NCBI GenBank assembly: GCA_964534745.1
Contig: CAZHQW010000007.1
Span: 19,529-83,528 of the forward strand
Source: G020354785 sp964534745
GTDB lineage: Bacteria > Bacteroidota > Bacteroidia > Bacteroidales > UBA10428
Reading direction: 5' to 3'
Length of the DNA: 64,000 bases
Shown here: positions 18,483 through 26,992 of the stretch, piece after piece
Layout of the letters: each line of letters begins with the position of its first letter
Numbering within the stretch: position 1 is the stretch's first letter
The notes under the pieces: model-generated
Seen by the model: the letters and a program-made list of their open reading frames with translations, nothing else
What the model was told of the DNA's origin: nothing
Databases searched by the model: none
Position numbers and translations under genes: made by a program

Positions 18483-19295
18483 ATGAGAAAAATATTTGCC
18501 TTACTGGCTATAGCAGCTTTACCAGGAGCAGCTTTTTTACAGACATATAAAAGCATTGATAATACTCTCTTTAACAGGACAGATGAAAAAGGATTGAAGC
18601 AGGGACCGTGGAAAAAATATTATCCAAACGGGAACCTTAATTATACGGCGACTTTTAAGGATGACAAACCCATGGATACATTGAATAGGTATTTTGAAAA
18701 CGGGAATATAAAAGCAATAATTTATTTTGATTCTGCAGGAATTTACGCCAGGGCAAGATTATTTTATGAGGATGGACAGATAGCTGCTGAAGGTTATTAC
18801 TACAATTCTCTTAAAGACAGCCTCTGGAAATATTACAGCTATTTTGAGGGAACGGTTATTTCGGATGAAATATACAGGAAGGGGGAAAAATACGGACTGT
18901 CACATAAATATTATCCTAATGGTGTTGTCACAGAAATAATTGAATGGAAGGATGATATTAAAGACGGTATATGGGAGCAGTATTATCAGGATAAATCCCT
19001 GAGGCTTAAAGGCAGCTACCAGAATGATGAACTGTCAGGAGATATAATTGTCTACTATCCCGATGGTAATGCTCAGATAAGAGGTTATTATCTGAACGGT
19101 AAAAGACACGGCAAGTGGTCATTTTTTAATGAAAAGGACAGCCTGAATTTTGAGGTGAATTTTATTAACGGCAAAGCTGAAGACGAGGAAATATTTACCA
19201 GAAAGCAACAGGAATATTTTCAGAAAATAGACGAGAATATAGGTAAATTTAAAGAACCTGAGCCTGAAGATTTTTATCAAAGTACTGAAGAATAG
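18483..19295 (+). CDS. Exported MORN-type repeat protein
   Basis: A 270-residue protein with an N-terminal signal segment (MRKIFALLAIAALPGAAFLQ). It has about six repeats of the MORN/YwqK kind, each around a YYPNGN or YPDGNAQ core followed by a polar linker (KKYYPNGNLNY, RYFENGNIK, LFYEDGQIA, HKYYPNGVV, YYPDGNAQI). Such repeats make a flat beta-sheet scaffold; in Bacteroidota they are common in exported proteins of unknown role. An open frame starts at 18450, but the ATG at 18483 begins the signal peptide and is preferred. The acidic C-terminal tail (EEIFTRKQQEYFQKIDEN) is non-repetitive. The next gene, a secreted protease, is 13 bp downstream and may be cotranscribed. Confidence 0.75.
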   Translation: MRKIFALLAIAALPGAAFLQTYKSIDNTLFNRTDEKGLKQGPWKKYYPNGNLNYTATFKDDKPMDTLNRYFENGNIKAIIYFDSAGIYARARLFYEDGQIAAEGYYYNSLKDSLWKYYSYFEGTVISDEIYRKGEKYGLSHKYYPNGVVTEIIEWKDDIKDGIWEQYYQDKSLRLKGSYQNDELSGDIIVYYPDGNAQIRGYYLNGKRHGKWSFFNEKDSLNFEVNFINGKAEDEEIFTRKQQEYFQKIDENIGKFKEPEPEDFYQSTEE

Positions 19296-19308
19296 AATAA
19301 TAATATCA

Positions 19309-20955
19309 ATGAAAAGAGTAAAGGGCCTGATAATATGTTTTCTTTTAATATTATCTGAGGGAGTATTTTCACAGACATATCCCGGCCGTTACTTTATAAG
19401 GTTTACTGACAAGAATAATAATCCGTACAGTCTTGACAGACCCGGTGAGTTTTTATCTGAACGTGCTATTCAGAGAAGGATAAAACAAGATATACCATTA
19501 TCCTTTAATGATTTACCTGTAACCCCGGCATATATTGACAGTTTAAGAGCTTTGGGAGTGCCGGTATATAACAGATCAAAGTGGTTTAATGCAATAACAA
19601 CAGACACCATAAGTCCGTTTTTGCTGGAAAAGATATATAATCTGCCGTTTGTTGTTAAACCGTCAGATCAGGATTCCCTGCAGCCGGTTAAGAGGACAGG
19701 AAAAAGCATAATGACGCAAACCGCAGGTTTCTTTGAGTATGATCTGAACTATGGCTATTCGGAAAAACAGATAAAGATACATAATGGCCATGTCCTGCAT
19801 CAGCAGGGATATACAGGCAAGGGAGTGCAGATCGCCGTAATTGATGCAGGATTCCTTGGCGTTGATGTTATTGAAGGTTTCTCAGAGTTGTGGAGCGATA
19901 ACAGAATACTTGGGACAAGGGATTTTGTTAACAGTAATTCGGATATCTATCGCGAGGCCATTCATGGAATGTACGTTTTATCAGTTATTGCCGGCAATAT
20001 ACCATATGAATATATAGGTACGGCGCCTGAAGCAAGCTTCTGGCTTCTACGTTCCGAGGATGTAAGTTCAGAATATATTATTGAAGAGGATAACTGGGTG
20101 TCTGCTGCCGAGTTCGCAGATAGCGCGGGAGCAGACATTATTACCTCTTCACTTGGTTATTCCACGTTCTGGGATGCTAGTCAGGACCATAGCTACGAAG
20201 ATATGGACGGGAACTCGGCAAGGATATCAATAGCTGCGGATATAGCTGCATCAAAAGGTATGCTGGTCGTGTCAAGTGCAGGCAATTTCGGAGACAAATT
20301 ATGGAAGTATATTTCAGCACCTGCTGATGCCGATAGTGTACTTGCTGTTGGAGCAATAGATGTTACAGGTACTATAGCAGCATTCAGCTCACGGGGGCCC
20401 TCAGCGGATGGCAGAATAAAGCCCGATGTATGTGCCGTAGGTAATAAAACCTATATTCTGCGCCAGACCGGCTCGGTTGGTACGGGAGGGGGAACATCAC
20501 TGTCTGCGCCAATAATAAGCGGACTGGCGGCTTGCCTATGGCAGTCCAATCCGGATGCTACAAGCATGGAAATATATTCTGCAATAAAAGAAAGCTCAGA
20601 CCGGTATAGCAGTCCGGATACCATTTACGGATACGGCATTCCTGACTTCGGCCTCGCTGATATAATATGTAAAAGCAGGTATGGTAATGTATTGCATGAA
20701 TTCTATTCACTGAATGTTTACCCCAGTCACTTTACCGAGAGAATAAGTATTACTTTTTATTCTACTATAGACAACACCGTAAATATCACGATCTATAATA
20801 CTCTGGGTGATAAGATCAAAGAAGAAATATTTCACGTGAATGAAGGCTATAATGAAATAATACAGGATAATCTGGGTACGCTCGTACCTGGTATGTATCT
20901 GGTTAATGTTCGTTCCGCAAAATCGTCCCTCGTTCGTAAGTTAATTAAAATGTAG
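19309..20955 (+). CDS. Secreted subtilisin-like (S8) serine protease with T9SS sorting domain
   Basis: A 548-residue exported protease. The signal peptide ends near EGVFSQ. The peptidase domain (about residues 150-450) has the catalytic triad: aspartate in AVIDAGF, histidine in AIHGMYVLSVIAG, and serine in GGTSLSAPIISG, with the oxyanion asparagine in SSAGNFGD. The C-terminal 80 residues (NVYPSHFTERISITFY to YLVNVRSAKSSLVRKLIKM) form a type A T9SS sorting domain, so it is predicted to cross the outer membrane and be anchored or released by PorU. Residues 20-145 probably act as a propeptide. Substrate unknown. Confidence 0.9.
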   Translation: MKRVKGLIICFLLILSEGVFSQTYPGRYFIRFTDKNNNPYSLDRPGEFLSERAIQRRIKQDIPLSFNDLPVTPAYIDSLRALGVPVYNRSKWFNAITTDTISPFLLEKIYNLPFVVKPSDQDSLQPVKRTGKSIMTQTAGFFEYDLNYGYSEKQIKIHNGHVLHQQGYTGKGVQIAVIDAGFLGVDVIEGFSELWSDNRILGTRDFVNSNSDIYREAIHGMYVLSVIAGNIPYEYIGTAPEASFWLLRSEDVSSEYIIEEDNWVSAAEFADSAGADIITSSLGYSTFWDASQDHSYEDMDGNSARISIAADIAASKGMLVVSSAGNFGDKLWKYISAPADADSVLAVGAIDVTGTIAAFSSRGPSADGRIKPDVCAVGNKTYILRQTGSVGTGGGTSLSAPIISGLAACLWQSNPDATSMEIYSAIKESSDRYSSPDTIYGYGIPDFGLADIICKSRYGNVLHEFYSLNVYPSHFTERISITFYSTIDNTVNITIYNTLGDKIKEEIFHVNEGYNEIIQDNLGTLVPGMYLVNVRSAKSSLVRKLIKM

Positions 20956-20961
20956 GCCAGG

Positions 20962-22272
20962 GTGAACGCTGCAAGTAAACATATGTCACTTTATGAACTT
21001 AACCAGGAGGTCAGAAAAATATTAAAGGATAATTTATCTGAATATTACTGGGTAATTGGCGAAATAAGCGAAATAAAACTGAATAATACGGGCCATTGCT
21101 ATCTCGAGCTGGTTGAGAAGGATAAATCAACCGATAACCTGCGGGCACGGGCCAGGGCAATAATATGGTCTTCAACTTTCAGGATACTTAAGCCCTATTT
21201 TGAAACGACCACCGGTATGACACTTACAAAGGGTATTAAGGTGCTGGTAAAAGTTACTGTTGAGTTTCATGAGCTATATGGATACAGCCTTATTGTTACA
21301 GATATTGAACCTTCATATACTATTGGAGAGCTTGCACGGACAAAGCAGGAAACAATAAACCGTCTTATAGAAGAGGGTGTAATTGACATGAACAAATCTC
21401 TGCCTTTTCCTCTCCTTCCGCGTAAGATAGCTGTTATATCATCTGAAACGGCTGCAGGATACGGAGATTTTTATGATCAGCTTCTGAATAATCAGTATCA
21501 ATATAAGTTTTATGTTAAGCTATTCCCTGCATTAATGCAGGGTGAAGAAGCAGAAAAGTCGATTATTGAAGCACTGGATAACATATACAGGTATGAAGAT
21601 TTTTTTGATGTAGTAGTATTAATAAGGGGAGGAGGATCGCAGGCTGACCTCAGCTGTTTTAACAACTACTGGCTCGCCTATAATATTACACAGTTCCCCA
21701 GGCCCGTGTTAACTGGTATTGGCCATGAGCAGGATGAGTCAGTTGTTGATATTGTTGCGCACACTCACCTGAAGACACCCACGGCTGTGGCCGAATACCT
21801 CATTTCCATATTCCAGGATGCTGAAAATCATATAATTGAACTTCAAAACACTATTACTGACCGGTGCCTTGAAAATATGGTCAGCGAAAAGGACAAAATA
21901 AATGTGCTTCGCATAAATACCTTTAACAGCACGGTGAGATTAATATCACAGCACAGTAAAAAAGCAGAATTACTGGGCAGCAGAATTAAATCAATATTCA
22001 GGGAGGCAGTTATTAAAAACTCACAATGGTTTGTATTTCTTCAAAGAAACCTGAAACAGCATTGTACGGGCTACATTTCAAATAAAAACTATGCTCTTGA
22101 GATTCTTGAAAAGAAAAATTATTACCTTGATCCTCGAAATATATTGAAGCGAGGGTATTCAATTACACTGCATAATGGAATACATGTGAAGTCGGCCGGC
22201 GAACTGAAGAATCAGGATCTAATTGATACCATTTTATATAAGGGCAGGATAAAAAGCAAAGTGATAAAGTAA
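20962..22272 (+). CDS. xseA: Exodeoxyribonuclease VII large subunit
   Basis: With XseB degrades single-stranded DNA to oligonucleotides. An N-terminal OB-fold (about residues 8-105, SLYELNQEVRKILKDN and YWVIGEISEIKLNNTGHCYLEL) precedes the catalytic domain, with KIAVISSETAAGYGDF, LIRGGGSQADLSCF and TGIGHEQDESVVDIVAHTHLKTPTAVAEY. The length of 436 residues is normal. A GTG at 20962 lies 6 bp after the protease stop; an ATG at 20983 (giving MSLYELNQ) is an equally good start. xseB follows after 22 bp. Confidence 0.94.
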   Translation: MNAASKHMSLYELNQEVRKILKDNLSEYYWVIGEISEIKLNNTGHCYLELVEKDKSTDNLRARARAIIWSSTFRILKPYFETTTGMTLTKGIKVLVKVTVEFHELYGYSLIVTDIEPSYTIGELARTKQETINRLIEEGVIDMNKSLPFPLLPRKIAVISSETAAGYGDFYDQLLNNQYQYKFYVKLFPALMQGEEAEKSIIEALDNIYRYEDFFDVVVLIRGGGSQADLSCFNNYWLAYNITQFPRPVLTGIGHEQDESVVDIVAHTHLKTPTAVAEYLISIFQDAENHIIELQNTITDRCLENMVSEKDKINVLRINTFNSTVRLISQHSKKAELLGSRIKSIFREAVIKNSQWFVFLQRNLKQHCTGYISNKNYALEILEKKNYYLDPRNILKRGYSITLHNGIHVKSAGELKNQDLIDTILYKGRIKSKVIK

Positions 22273-22294
22273 TATATAAAATAAGATAATAAAT

Positions 22295-22504
22295 ATGGGG
22301 AAAACAGATATCTCTTATTCAAGGGCAATTAAAGAGATTGAGGAAATACTCGGGAAAATAGAAAGTGAAGAGCTTGATGTCGATCAACTAAGCGCCAGTG
22401 TTAAGAAAGCGGCAGATTTGCTGAAAATCTGCAAATCAAAGCTGCGTGATACCGAGCAGGAGATACAGAAAATACTGGATGATATGGACAAGAACTCCTC
22501 CTAG
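22295..22504 (+). CDS. xseB: Exodeoxyribonuclease VII small subunit
   Basis: A 69-residue helical protein with the XseB pattern: SYSRAIKEIEEILGKIESEELDVDQLSASVKKAADLLKICK. It binds XseA and regulates the toxic nuclease. The small size, the helix-turn-helix charge pattern and the position right after xseA make the assignment firm. Confidence 0.93.
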   Translation: MGKTDISYSRAIKEIEEILGKIESEELDVDQLSASVKKAADLLKICKSKLRDTEQEIQKILDDMDKNSS

Positions 22505-22627
22505 CTAAACTATCCGGGACTCCAAATTGAAATATAAACCAGCTATGTAAATTATATTAGCAAGTTTATGTGAAAGCAATTTCAAATGTTATTAAAGGAA
22601 CTTCTGATAATAATAACAGATTAAAAA

Positions 22628-23788
22628 ATGAAAAAGTTTATTCTAATTATTGTTTCTTCGATTTTTGCTTTATTGCTGGGGGAATTGATGCTCAAATTGT
22701 TTTTTCCTTTAACTGTTAAAAATGATCATCATAAGATTTTCTGTCAGTACGATTCACTGCTGGGATGGATAAAAATACCAAATTATGAGGGATTTCACAT
22801 TACTGAAGAGTATAAGGTTAAAGAATCATTTAACTCCAAAGGGTTAAGGGGCAATGAATATAACTATAATAAGGCCGGAAAAGAAAGCCGCATATTAATA
22901 TTTGGGGATTCTTTTGCCGAAGCATATATGGTTGATTTTAAGGATATGTTTTCGGAAGTATTAAAGAGACGTTTAAATGATGCGGATTCTTCCGGTCAGA
23001 AATTTTATGAGGTTATAAACTTCGGGACCGGAGGATATTCTACAGACCAGGAAGTATTATATTTTAAGTCAGAAGGAGTAAAATATAATCCTGACATTGT
23101 AATATTGATGTTTTGTGTAAATGATGTTTGGTATAATAATCAAAAAGAATACTGGCGCGGATACAAACCTATGTATGAATTGATTGACGGCAGACTTTTT
23201 TTAACAAATGTGCCTGTTCCAGTCAGGGAACCGGATGAACCGGCAATATATACCAGGATTAAGGACTGGGCAGCAAAACATTCAGAAATCTATAAAAGAA
23301 CGTGCATTGTCAAAGATAAAATAACTATAGCGTTTAGAGGGGATGAAAATAGAATACCGGGTGATTTTTTAATTTATTCAAAAAATCCTGATAATGATGT
23401 CAGACATGCCTGGGATGTTACTGAAGCAATAGTTTCCGAACTAAAAATAATATGTGATTCTGTAAATAGTGATCTGATAGTTTTTTACATACCTTCAAAA
23501 GAAGCTATATATAATAATATATGGCAGGGATTGAAAATCGGATATAATATGGCAGATGATGAGTATTCTGTTACTCTGCCAGCAGTAAAATTAGGAATAA
23601 TCTGTAAAAAGCTGGGAATTAAATTTATTGATCCAACTCAGAAACTAAAAATTGAGGCAGATATATTGTTAAAAAATGAAAATACATATATTTATTACAA
23701 GATTGACAGTCACTTAAATAAAGTTGGGCATCAATTAATTGGCGAAATTTTAACACTATATATCCAAAAAAATTATAGTATCCTTTAA
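22628..23788 (+). CDS. SGNH/GDSL-type hydrolase, membrane-anchored
   Basis: A 386-residue protein with an N-terminal hydrophobic segment (residues 3-24) that could be a signal anchor. SGNH blocks are visible: GDSFAEA (block I serine, about residue 95), NFGTGGYS (block II glycine), CVNDVW (block III asparagine) and DSHLNKVGH (block V aspartate and histidine, near 365). Such enzymes act as esterases or as O-acetyl transferases or esterases on surface glycans; the substrate cannot be read here. Codon use appears AT-richer than its neighbours, and it has its own long upstream gap and a strong terminator, so it is an independent unit. Confidence 0.82.
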   Translation: MKKFILIIVSSIFALLLGELMLKLFFPLTVKNDHHKIFCQYDSLLGWIKIPNYEGFHITEEYKVKESFNSKGLRGNEYNYNKAGKESRILIFGDSFAEAYMVDFKDMFSEVLKRRLNDADSSGQKFYEVINFGTGGYSTDQEVLYFKSEGVKYNPDIVILMFCVNDVWYNNQKEYWRGYKPMYELIDGRLFLTNVPVPVREPDEPAIYTRIKDWAAKHSEIYKRTCIVKDKITIAFRGDENRIPGDFLIYSKNPDNDVRHAWDVTEAIVSELKIICDSVNSDLIVFYIPSKEAIYNNIWQGLKIGYNMADDEYSVTLPAVKLGIICKKLGIKFIDPTQKLKIEADILLKNENTYIYYKIDSHLNKVGHQLIGEILTLYIQKNYSIL

Positions 23789-23790
23789 AA

Positions 23791-23825
23791 AAAGACCAGG
23801 AATCTGCTGATTCCTGGTCTTTAAA
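23791..23825 (+). terminator. Strong terminator hairpin after the SGNH hydrolase gene
   Basis: A perfect 14-bp inverted repeat (23791-23804 and 23809-23822; core GACCAGGAATC) encloses a 4-base loop and has A residues before it and TTT inside the closing arm. It begins 3 bases after the stop codon and could act in either direction. Confidence 0.85.
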
Positions 23826-24018
23826 ACCCTAAAAATTAAACCTAAAATTTTACAAAAACCCTAAGAGAACAATTATTAAACCTAACAAAAATTAAACTTA
23901 ATAGTTATGAACCCAACTATCTCTTTTAACGATAGTCAGCTATAATTTGTTTCATTTTTAATGCATTAAAAAAGACATTATACTTTATGCTAACTCATTG
24001 TTAATATTCATTTTGTTT
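23823..24018. other. A-rich intergenic stretch with AAACC(C)TAA direct repeats
   Basis: The motif AAACC(C)TAA occurs at 23824, 23838, 23856 and 23878, with a degenerate AAACTTAAT at 23894, all in the same orientation and spaced 14-22 bases. It is followed by a possible 12-codon frame (MNPTISFNDSQL, 23907-23945) and a 6-bp hairpin (23916-23921 with 23931-23936). I know of no named element of this form. No RNA family was recognised. The queF promoter lies at its right end. Confidence 0.45.
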
Positions 24019-24027
24019 CTAACTTTG
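23998..24027 (+). promoter_or_regulatory. Bacteroidota-type promoter for queF
   Basis: TTG at 23998-24000 and TAACTTTG at 24020-24027 are separated by 19 bases, a close match to the Bacteroidota consensus. Transcription would start near 24032-24035, immediately before the ATG at 24036, so the queF message should be leaderless or nearly so. Confidence 0.65.
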
Positions 24028-24035
24028 CCACTGTT

Positions 24036-24416
24036 ATGGAAGAAAAATACGGGACACGGATGATCCGGGAAAACCGGCTTGAAAGATTTGAAAATAAAAA
24101 CCTTAAACGGGATTATACTATTGAATTTGTATGTCCGGAGCTGACATGCCTTTGTCCCTTATCGGGATTTCCTGATTTTGCCACCATATATATTGAATAC
24201 CAGCCTGATAAATATTGCGTGGAACTGAAAAGCCTCAAACTGTATTTTAACAGCTACAGGGACAAGAGTATTTTTCACGAGGAGCTGGCGAATAAAATAC
24301 TTGACGACCTTGTGGAGCTGCTGCAACCCAAGTATATGAAGGTACTGGCCGACTTCAACCAGAGGGGCAACATACATACAAAAGTGACTGCCACGCATGG
24401 TAGGAAAATTGAATAA
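24036..24416 (+). CDS. queF: preQ0 reductase (NADPH-dependent 7-cyano-7-deazaguanine reductase)
   Basis: Reduces the nitrile of preQ0 to the amine of preQ1 in queuosine synthesis. It is the short, unimodular type: 126 residues. The catalytic cysteine is in CLCPLSGFPDFATI (about residue 40), and the family signature appears as VELKSLKLYF, with L where S is common after the glutamate. The conserved FHEELANKILDDLVE helix follows. Its 3' end overlaps queC by 20 bases. It lacks the GGISIDPYTN-like motif common in other type I members, having GNIHTKVTATHG instead. Confidence 0.93.
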   Translation: MEEKYGTRMIRENRLERFENKNLKRDYTIEFVCPELTCLCPLSGFPDFATIYIEYQPDKYCVELKSLKLYFNSYRDKSIFHEELANKILDDLVELLQPKYMKVLADFNQRGNIHTKVTATHGRKIE

Positions 24417-25080
24417 AGCATATGTCCTTCTTTCAGGGGGACAGGACTCCTTTGTATGCCTTCTGTGGGTCAGGGAAAAATTTAATGCAATTGAAGCGAT
24501 AAGTATTGCCTATAACCAGAGCCATAAAGTTGAGCTTGATTATGCTAAAAAAATAGCGCTTCATTTCGGAGTAGAGCATACAATATATGACATCGGTGGC
24601 TTCTTCAGCACTATTTCTGCAAGTTCGCTGCTAAGCAACGGCAATCACAATATCAGTCATGTTAACGCCCCCAGGCTGCCGGCAAGTTTTATTCCGAACC
24701 GAAATGGTATTTTCCTGACAATAGCTGCCAGCCATGCCTTTAGTAAAAATGAAAAGGTGATCAACCTTGTTACAGGGGCCTGTGAAACGGATTATTCAGG
24801 GTATCCGGACTGCAGGCTTGACTATATGAAAGCAAAGGCCCGGGAGTTGTCATTGGGAATGGACTGCCATGTAGAGATACATACGCCCCTGATGTCGTTA
24901 AGCAAGGCACAGATATTCGGACTGGCAGACAAAGCCGGCAAATTGAAGGAGCTCATGGAACTGACAATGACATGCTATGATGGGGTCGAGAACATGAACG
25001 AGTGGGGCAGGGGATGCGGTGAATGCCCTGCATGCAAACTGCGAAAGAAGGGGTATGAAGAGTTTACCCGCAAAAACTAA
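24397..25080 (+). CDS. queC: 7-cyano-7-deazaguanine synthase (preQ0 synthase)
   Basis: Converts carboxy-deazaguanine to preQ0 using ATP and ammonia. The PP-loop LLSGGQDSFVCL is near residues 11-22. The C-terminal zinc site is visible in GCGECPACKLRKKG with a further cysteine in TMTCYDG. The family motif TGACETDYSGYPDCR is present. The length of 227 residues is normal. The start overlaps queF by 20 bases; a start a few codons later would also work. The stop overlaps that of the threonine aldolase gene on the other strand by 4 bases. Confidence 0.95.
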   Translation: MVGKLNKAYVLLSGGQDSFVCLLWVREKFNAIEAISIAYNQSHKVELDYAKKIALHFGVEHTIYDIGGFFSTISASSLLSNGNHNISHVNAPRLPASFIPNRNGIFLTIAASHAFSKNEKVINLVTGACETDYSGYPDCRLDYMKAKARELSLGMDCHVEIHTPLMSLSKAQIFGLADKAGKLKELMELTMTCYDGVENMNEWGRGCGECPACKLRKKGYEEFTRKN

Positions 25081-26129
25081 TTCTTAACTATAGAATCCTT
25101 AATATCCCTGACAATATCATTTATATCTTCCATCTTTGTGTCCCACGAACACATCAATCTCACTCCCCCGGCTCCAATGAAGGTGTAGAAGTGCCACCCG
25201 CGGCTTTTCAGGTATTCGATTGACCTGGCAGGAAGGCTAATAAATAAGGCGTTTGCCTCACAGGGAAACATAAATTTAACTTCTTCGATATTATCCAGCT
25301 TGTTTTTTAGTTCCCGGGCGCATTCATTGGCATGCCTGGCATTTTTGAGCCATGCATTTGTTTTCAGCATACCAATCCATTGTGCAGCAATGAACCTCAT
25401 CTTTGCCGAAAGCTGTCCGCTTTGCTTGCACCTGTATTCAAACTCATGTGACAGCTCCTTATTGAAGAAAATAACTGTTTCTCCAAACATGGTTCCGTTT
25501 TTTACGCCCCCGAAACATAGAATATCTGTTCCGTGCTTCCATGTTAGTTCTTTAGGAGCCACATCAAGTGAAGCAATGGCATTTGCCAGTCTTGCCCCGT
25601 CCATATGAAACCTCAGGTTATATTTTTGTATGGTTTTATGAATATCTGCCATCTCACGTGGTTTATAAACCGTGCCCACTTCGGTGGACTGCGTAATGCT
25701 GACTACGCGGGGCTTAGGATAATGTATGTCAGTTCTCCGTGTAACTATATCGGTTATGCTGCTGCACGATAATTTACCGTCATCGCCTGTTCCCAGCAGT
25801 ATCTTTGCCCCGTTTGAAAAAAATTCGGGAGCACCGCATTCATCGGTCTCAATATGTGAAAGTTCATTGCAAATAATACTGTGATAGGATTCACATGATG
25901 AAGCCAGGGCAAGCGCATTGGCAGATGTGCCGTTATATACAAAAAAAACCTCGCAGTCAGTTTCAAACAATTCCCTGAACAGGTCACAGGCTTCTTCTGT
26001 CCACCTGTCTTCACCGTAAGGGTACTCGTAACCTGTATTTGCCTTATTGATATAATCCAGGGCTTCCTGGCATATACCTGAGTAATTATCACTTGCAAAA
26101 CAGGTTTTCCTGTCTTTTTTGCTGATCAT
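25077..26129 (-). CDS. ltaE: Low-specificity L-threonine aldolase (PLP-dependent)
   Basis: A fold-type I PLP enzyme cleaving L-threonine (and allo-threonine) to glycine and acetaldehyde. The schiff-base lysine is in LCFGGVKNGTMFGE (about residue 211). Cofactor contacts are in FFVYNGTSANALAL, the FHMDGARLANA aspartate, and SHIETDECGAPE. At 350 residues the length is normal. It interrupts the queuosine genes on the opposite strand. Related beta-eliminating lyases cannot be excluded. Confidence 0.9.
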   Translation of the reverse strand: MISKKDRKTCFASDNYSGICQEALDYINKANTGYEYPYGEDRWTEEACDLFRELFETDCEVFFVYNGTSANALALASSCESYHSIICNELSHIETDECGAPEFFSNGAKILLGTGDDGKLSCSSITDIVTRRTDIHYPKPRVVSITQSTEVGTVYKPREMADIHKTIQKYNLRFHMDGARLANAIASLDVAPKELTWKHGTDILCFGGVKNGTMFGETVIFFNKELSHEFEYRCKQSGQLSAKMRFIAAQWIGMLKTNAWLKNARHANECARELKNKLDNIEEVKFMFPCEANALFISLPARSIEYLKSRGWHFYTFIGAGGVRLMCSWDTKMEDINDIVRDIKDSIVKN

Positions 26130-26328
26130 GGCTATTCCTTAATTATAAACTGGTTCCTAACATTCGTGAAATTTACAATAATATTTTGTATTTGCTAAGA
26201 TTCTCTTGTTAACATATCTATTCACCGGTAAGAAGTTGCCTTTCACCTAATAATAATATGCAGGCTTAACCTTATTTTTTAATTTAGACTCGGTAAATTA
26301 CATATTAATATTTTCATTAAAAGAATAT

Positions 26329-26940
26329 ATGAAGTCAAAAGGCATATCTTTAAACTCAATGGCCGGCTATTATGATTCCATGACCCCGGCCGAAAAAAGC
26401 AGGTTAAGAAATAAACAAATTGATCTGGCGGGATTGAAGGAAGGGGAGACCGTTCTGGAAGTGGGTTGCGGGACAGGGGTAATGGCTGTGCTTTCAAAAC
26501 TGAGGACCGGCAATAAAGGCAAGGTATACGGCATTGATATTGCAGAGAAGATGGTTGCAGCGGCAAGTAAGAAAGCTGGAAAATACGGACTTGATATTGA
26601 TTTCAGGGTAGCTTCCATCGATGACCTGCCCTTCCCTGATAAGCATTGTGATGTAGTTATCAGCAGTATGATGTTTCATCACCTGCCAGTGGCAATCAAG
26701 GAGTCCGGATTAAAAGAGGTCAGGCGCGTGCTGAAAGATGATGGCAGGTTTTTGCTAAGCGATTTCGGTGCTCCAAATATCTTTATAGCACCTTTAATGG
26801 GTCTATTTTTTATCTGGACCAGATCTCTAAGATATCAGTTGCTGGGGAAATTGCCGGGTTTGGTCCGGAAGGCCGGATTTACGGATATCAGGCTGGCAAG
26901 AAATGGAGTATTTATAAAACACTATTTAATAAAAAAGTAA
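26329..26940 (+). CDS. Class I SAM-dependent methyltransferase (UbiE-like)
   Basis: A 203-residue cytoplasmic protein with the SAM-binding motif I VLEVGCGTGVMAV (about residues 42-54), motif post-I VYGIDIAEKMV, and the motif SMMFHHLP before the LKEVRRVLKDDGRFLLSDFG strand. The C-terminal 50 residues are hydrophobic (FIAPLMGLFFIW), which could place it near a membrane. The substrate is unknown: UbiE/COQ5-type quinone methylation and lipid or small-molecule methylation are all possible. It lies 52 bp upstream of queE on the same strand, but no known queuosine step needs it. Confidence 0.78.
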   Translation: MKSKGISLNSMAGYYDSMTPAEKSRLRNKQIDLAGLKEGETVLEVGCGTGVMAVLSKLRTGNKGKVYGIDIAEKMVAAASKKAGKYGLDIDFRVASIDDLPFPDKHCDVVISSMMFHHLPVAIKESGLKEVRRVLKDDGRFLLSDFGAPNIFIAPLMGLFFIWTRSLRYQLLGKLPGLVRKAGFTDIRLARNGVFIKHYLIKK

Positions 26941-26957
26941 AAGAAAAAGGTTATTAG

Positions 26958-26965
26958 TAATTTTG
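26958..26965 (+). promoter_or_regulatory. Possible -7 element for queE-queD
   Basis: TAATTTTG matches the TAnnTTTG consensus. It coincides with the TTG that opens the longer reading frame at 26963, arguing that this TTG is a promoter part and that queE starts at 26993. No good -33 element was found. Confidence 0.35.
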
Positions 26966-26992
26966 CATGGTATTAATCAGTCAGGGGCAATT

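Noticed and set aside
23907..23945. 12-codon frame MNPTISFNDSQL as a gene
   Set aside because: Too short to support, no clear ribosome site; kept only as part of the repeat-region finding.
23789..24035. preQ1 riboswitch before queF
   Set aside because: No preQ1 aptamer pattern was found and the promoter lies directly at the ATG.
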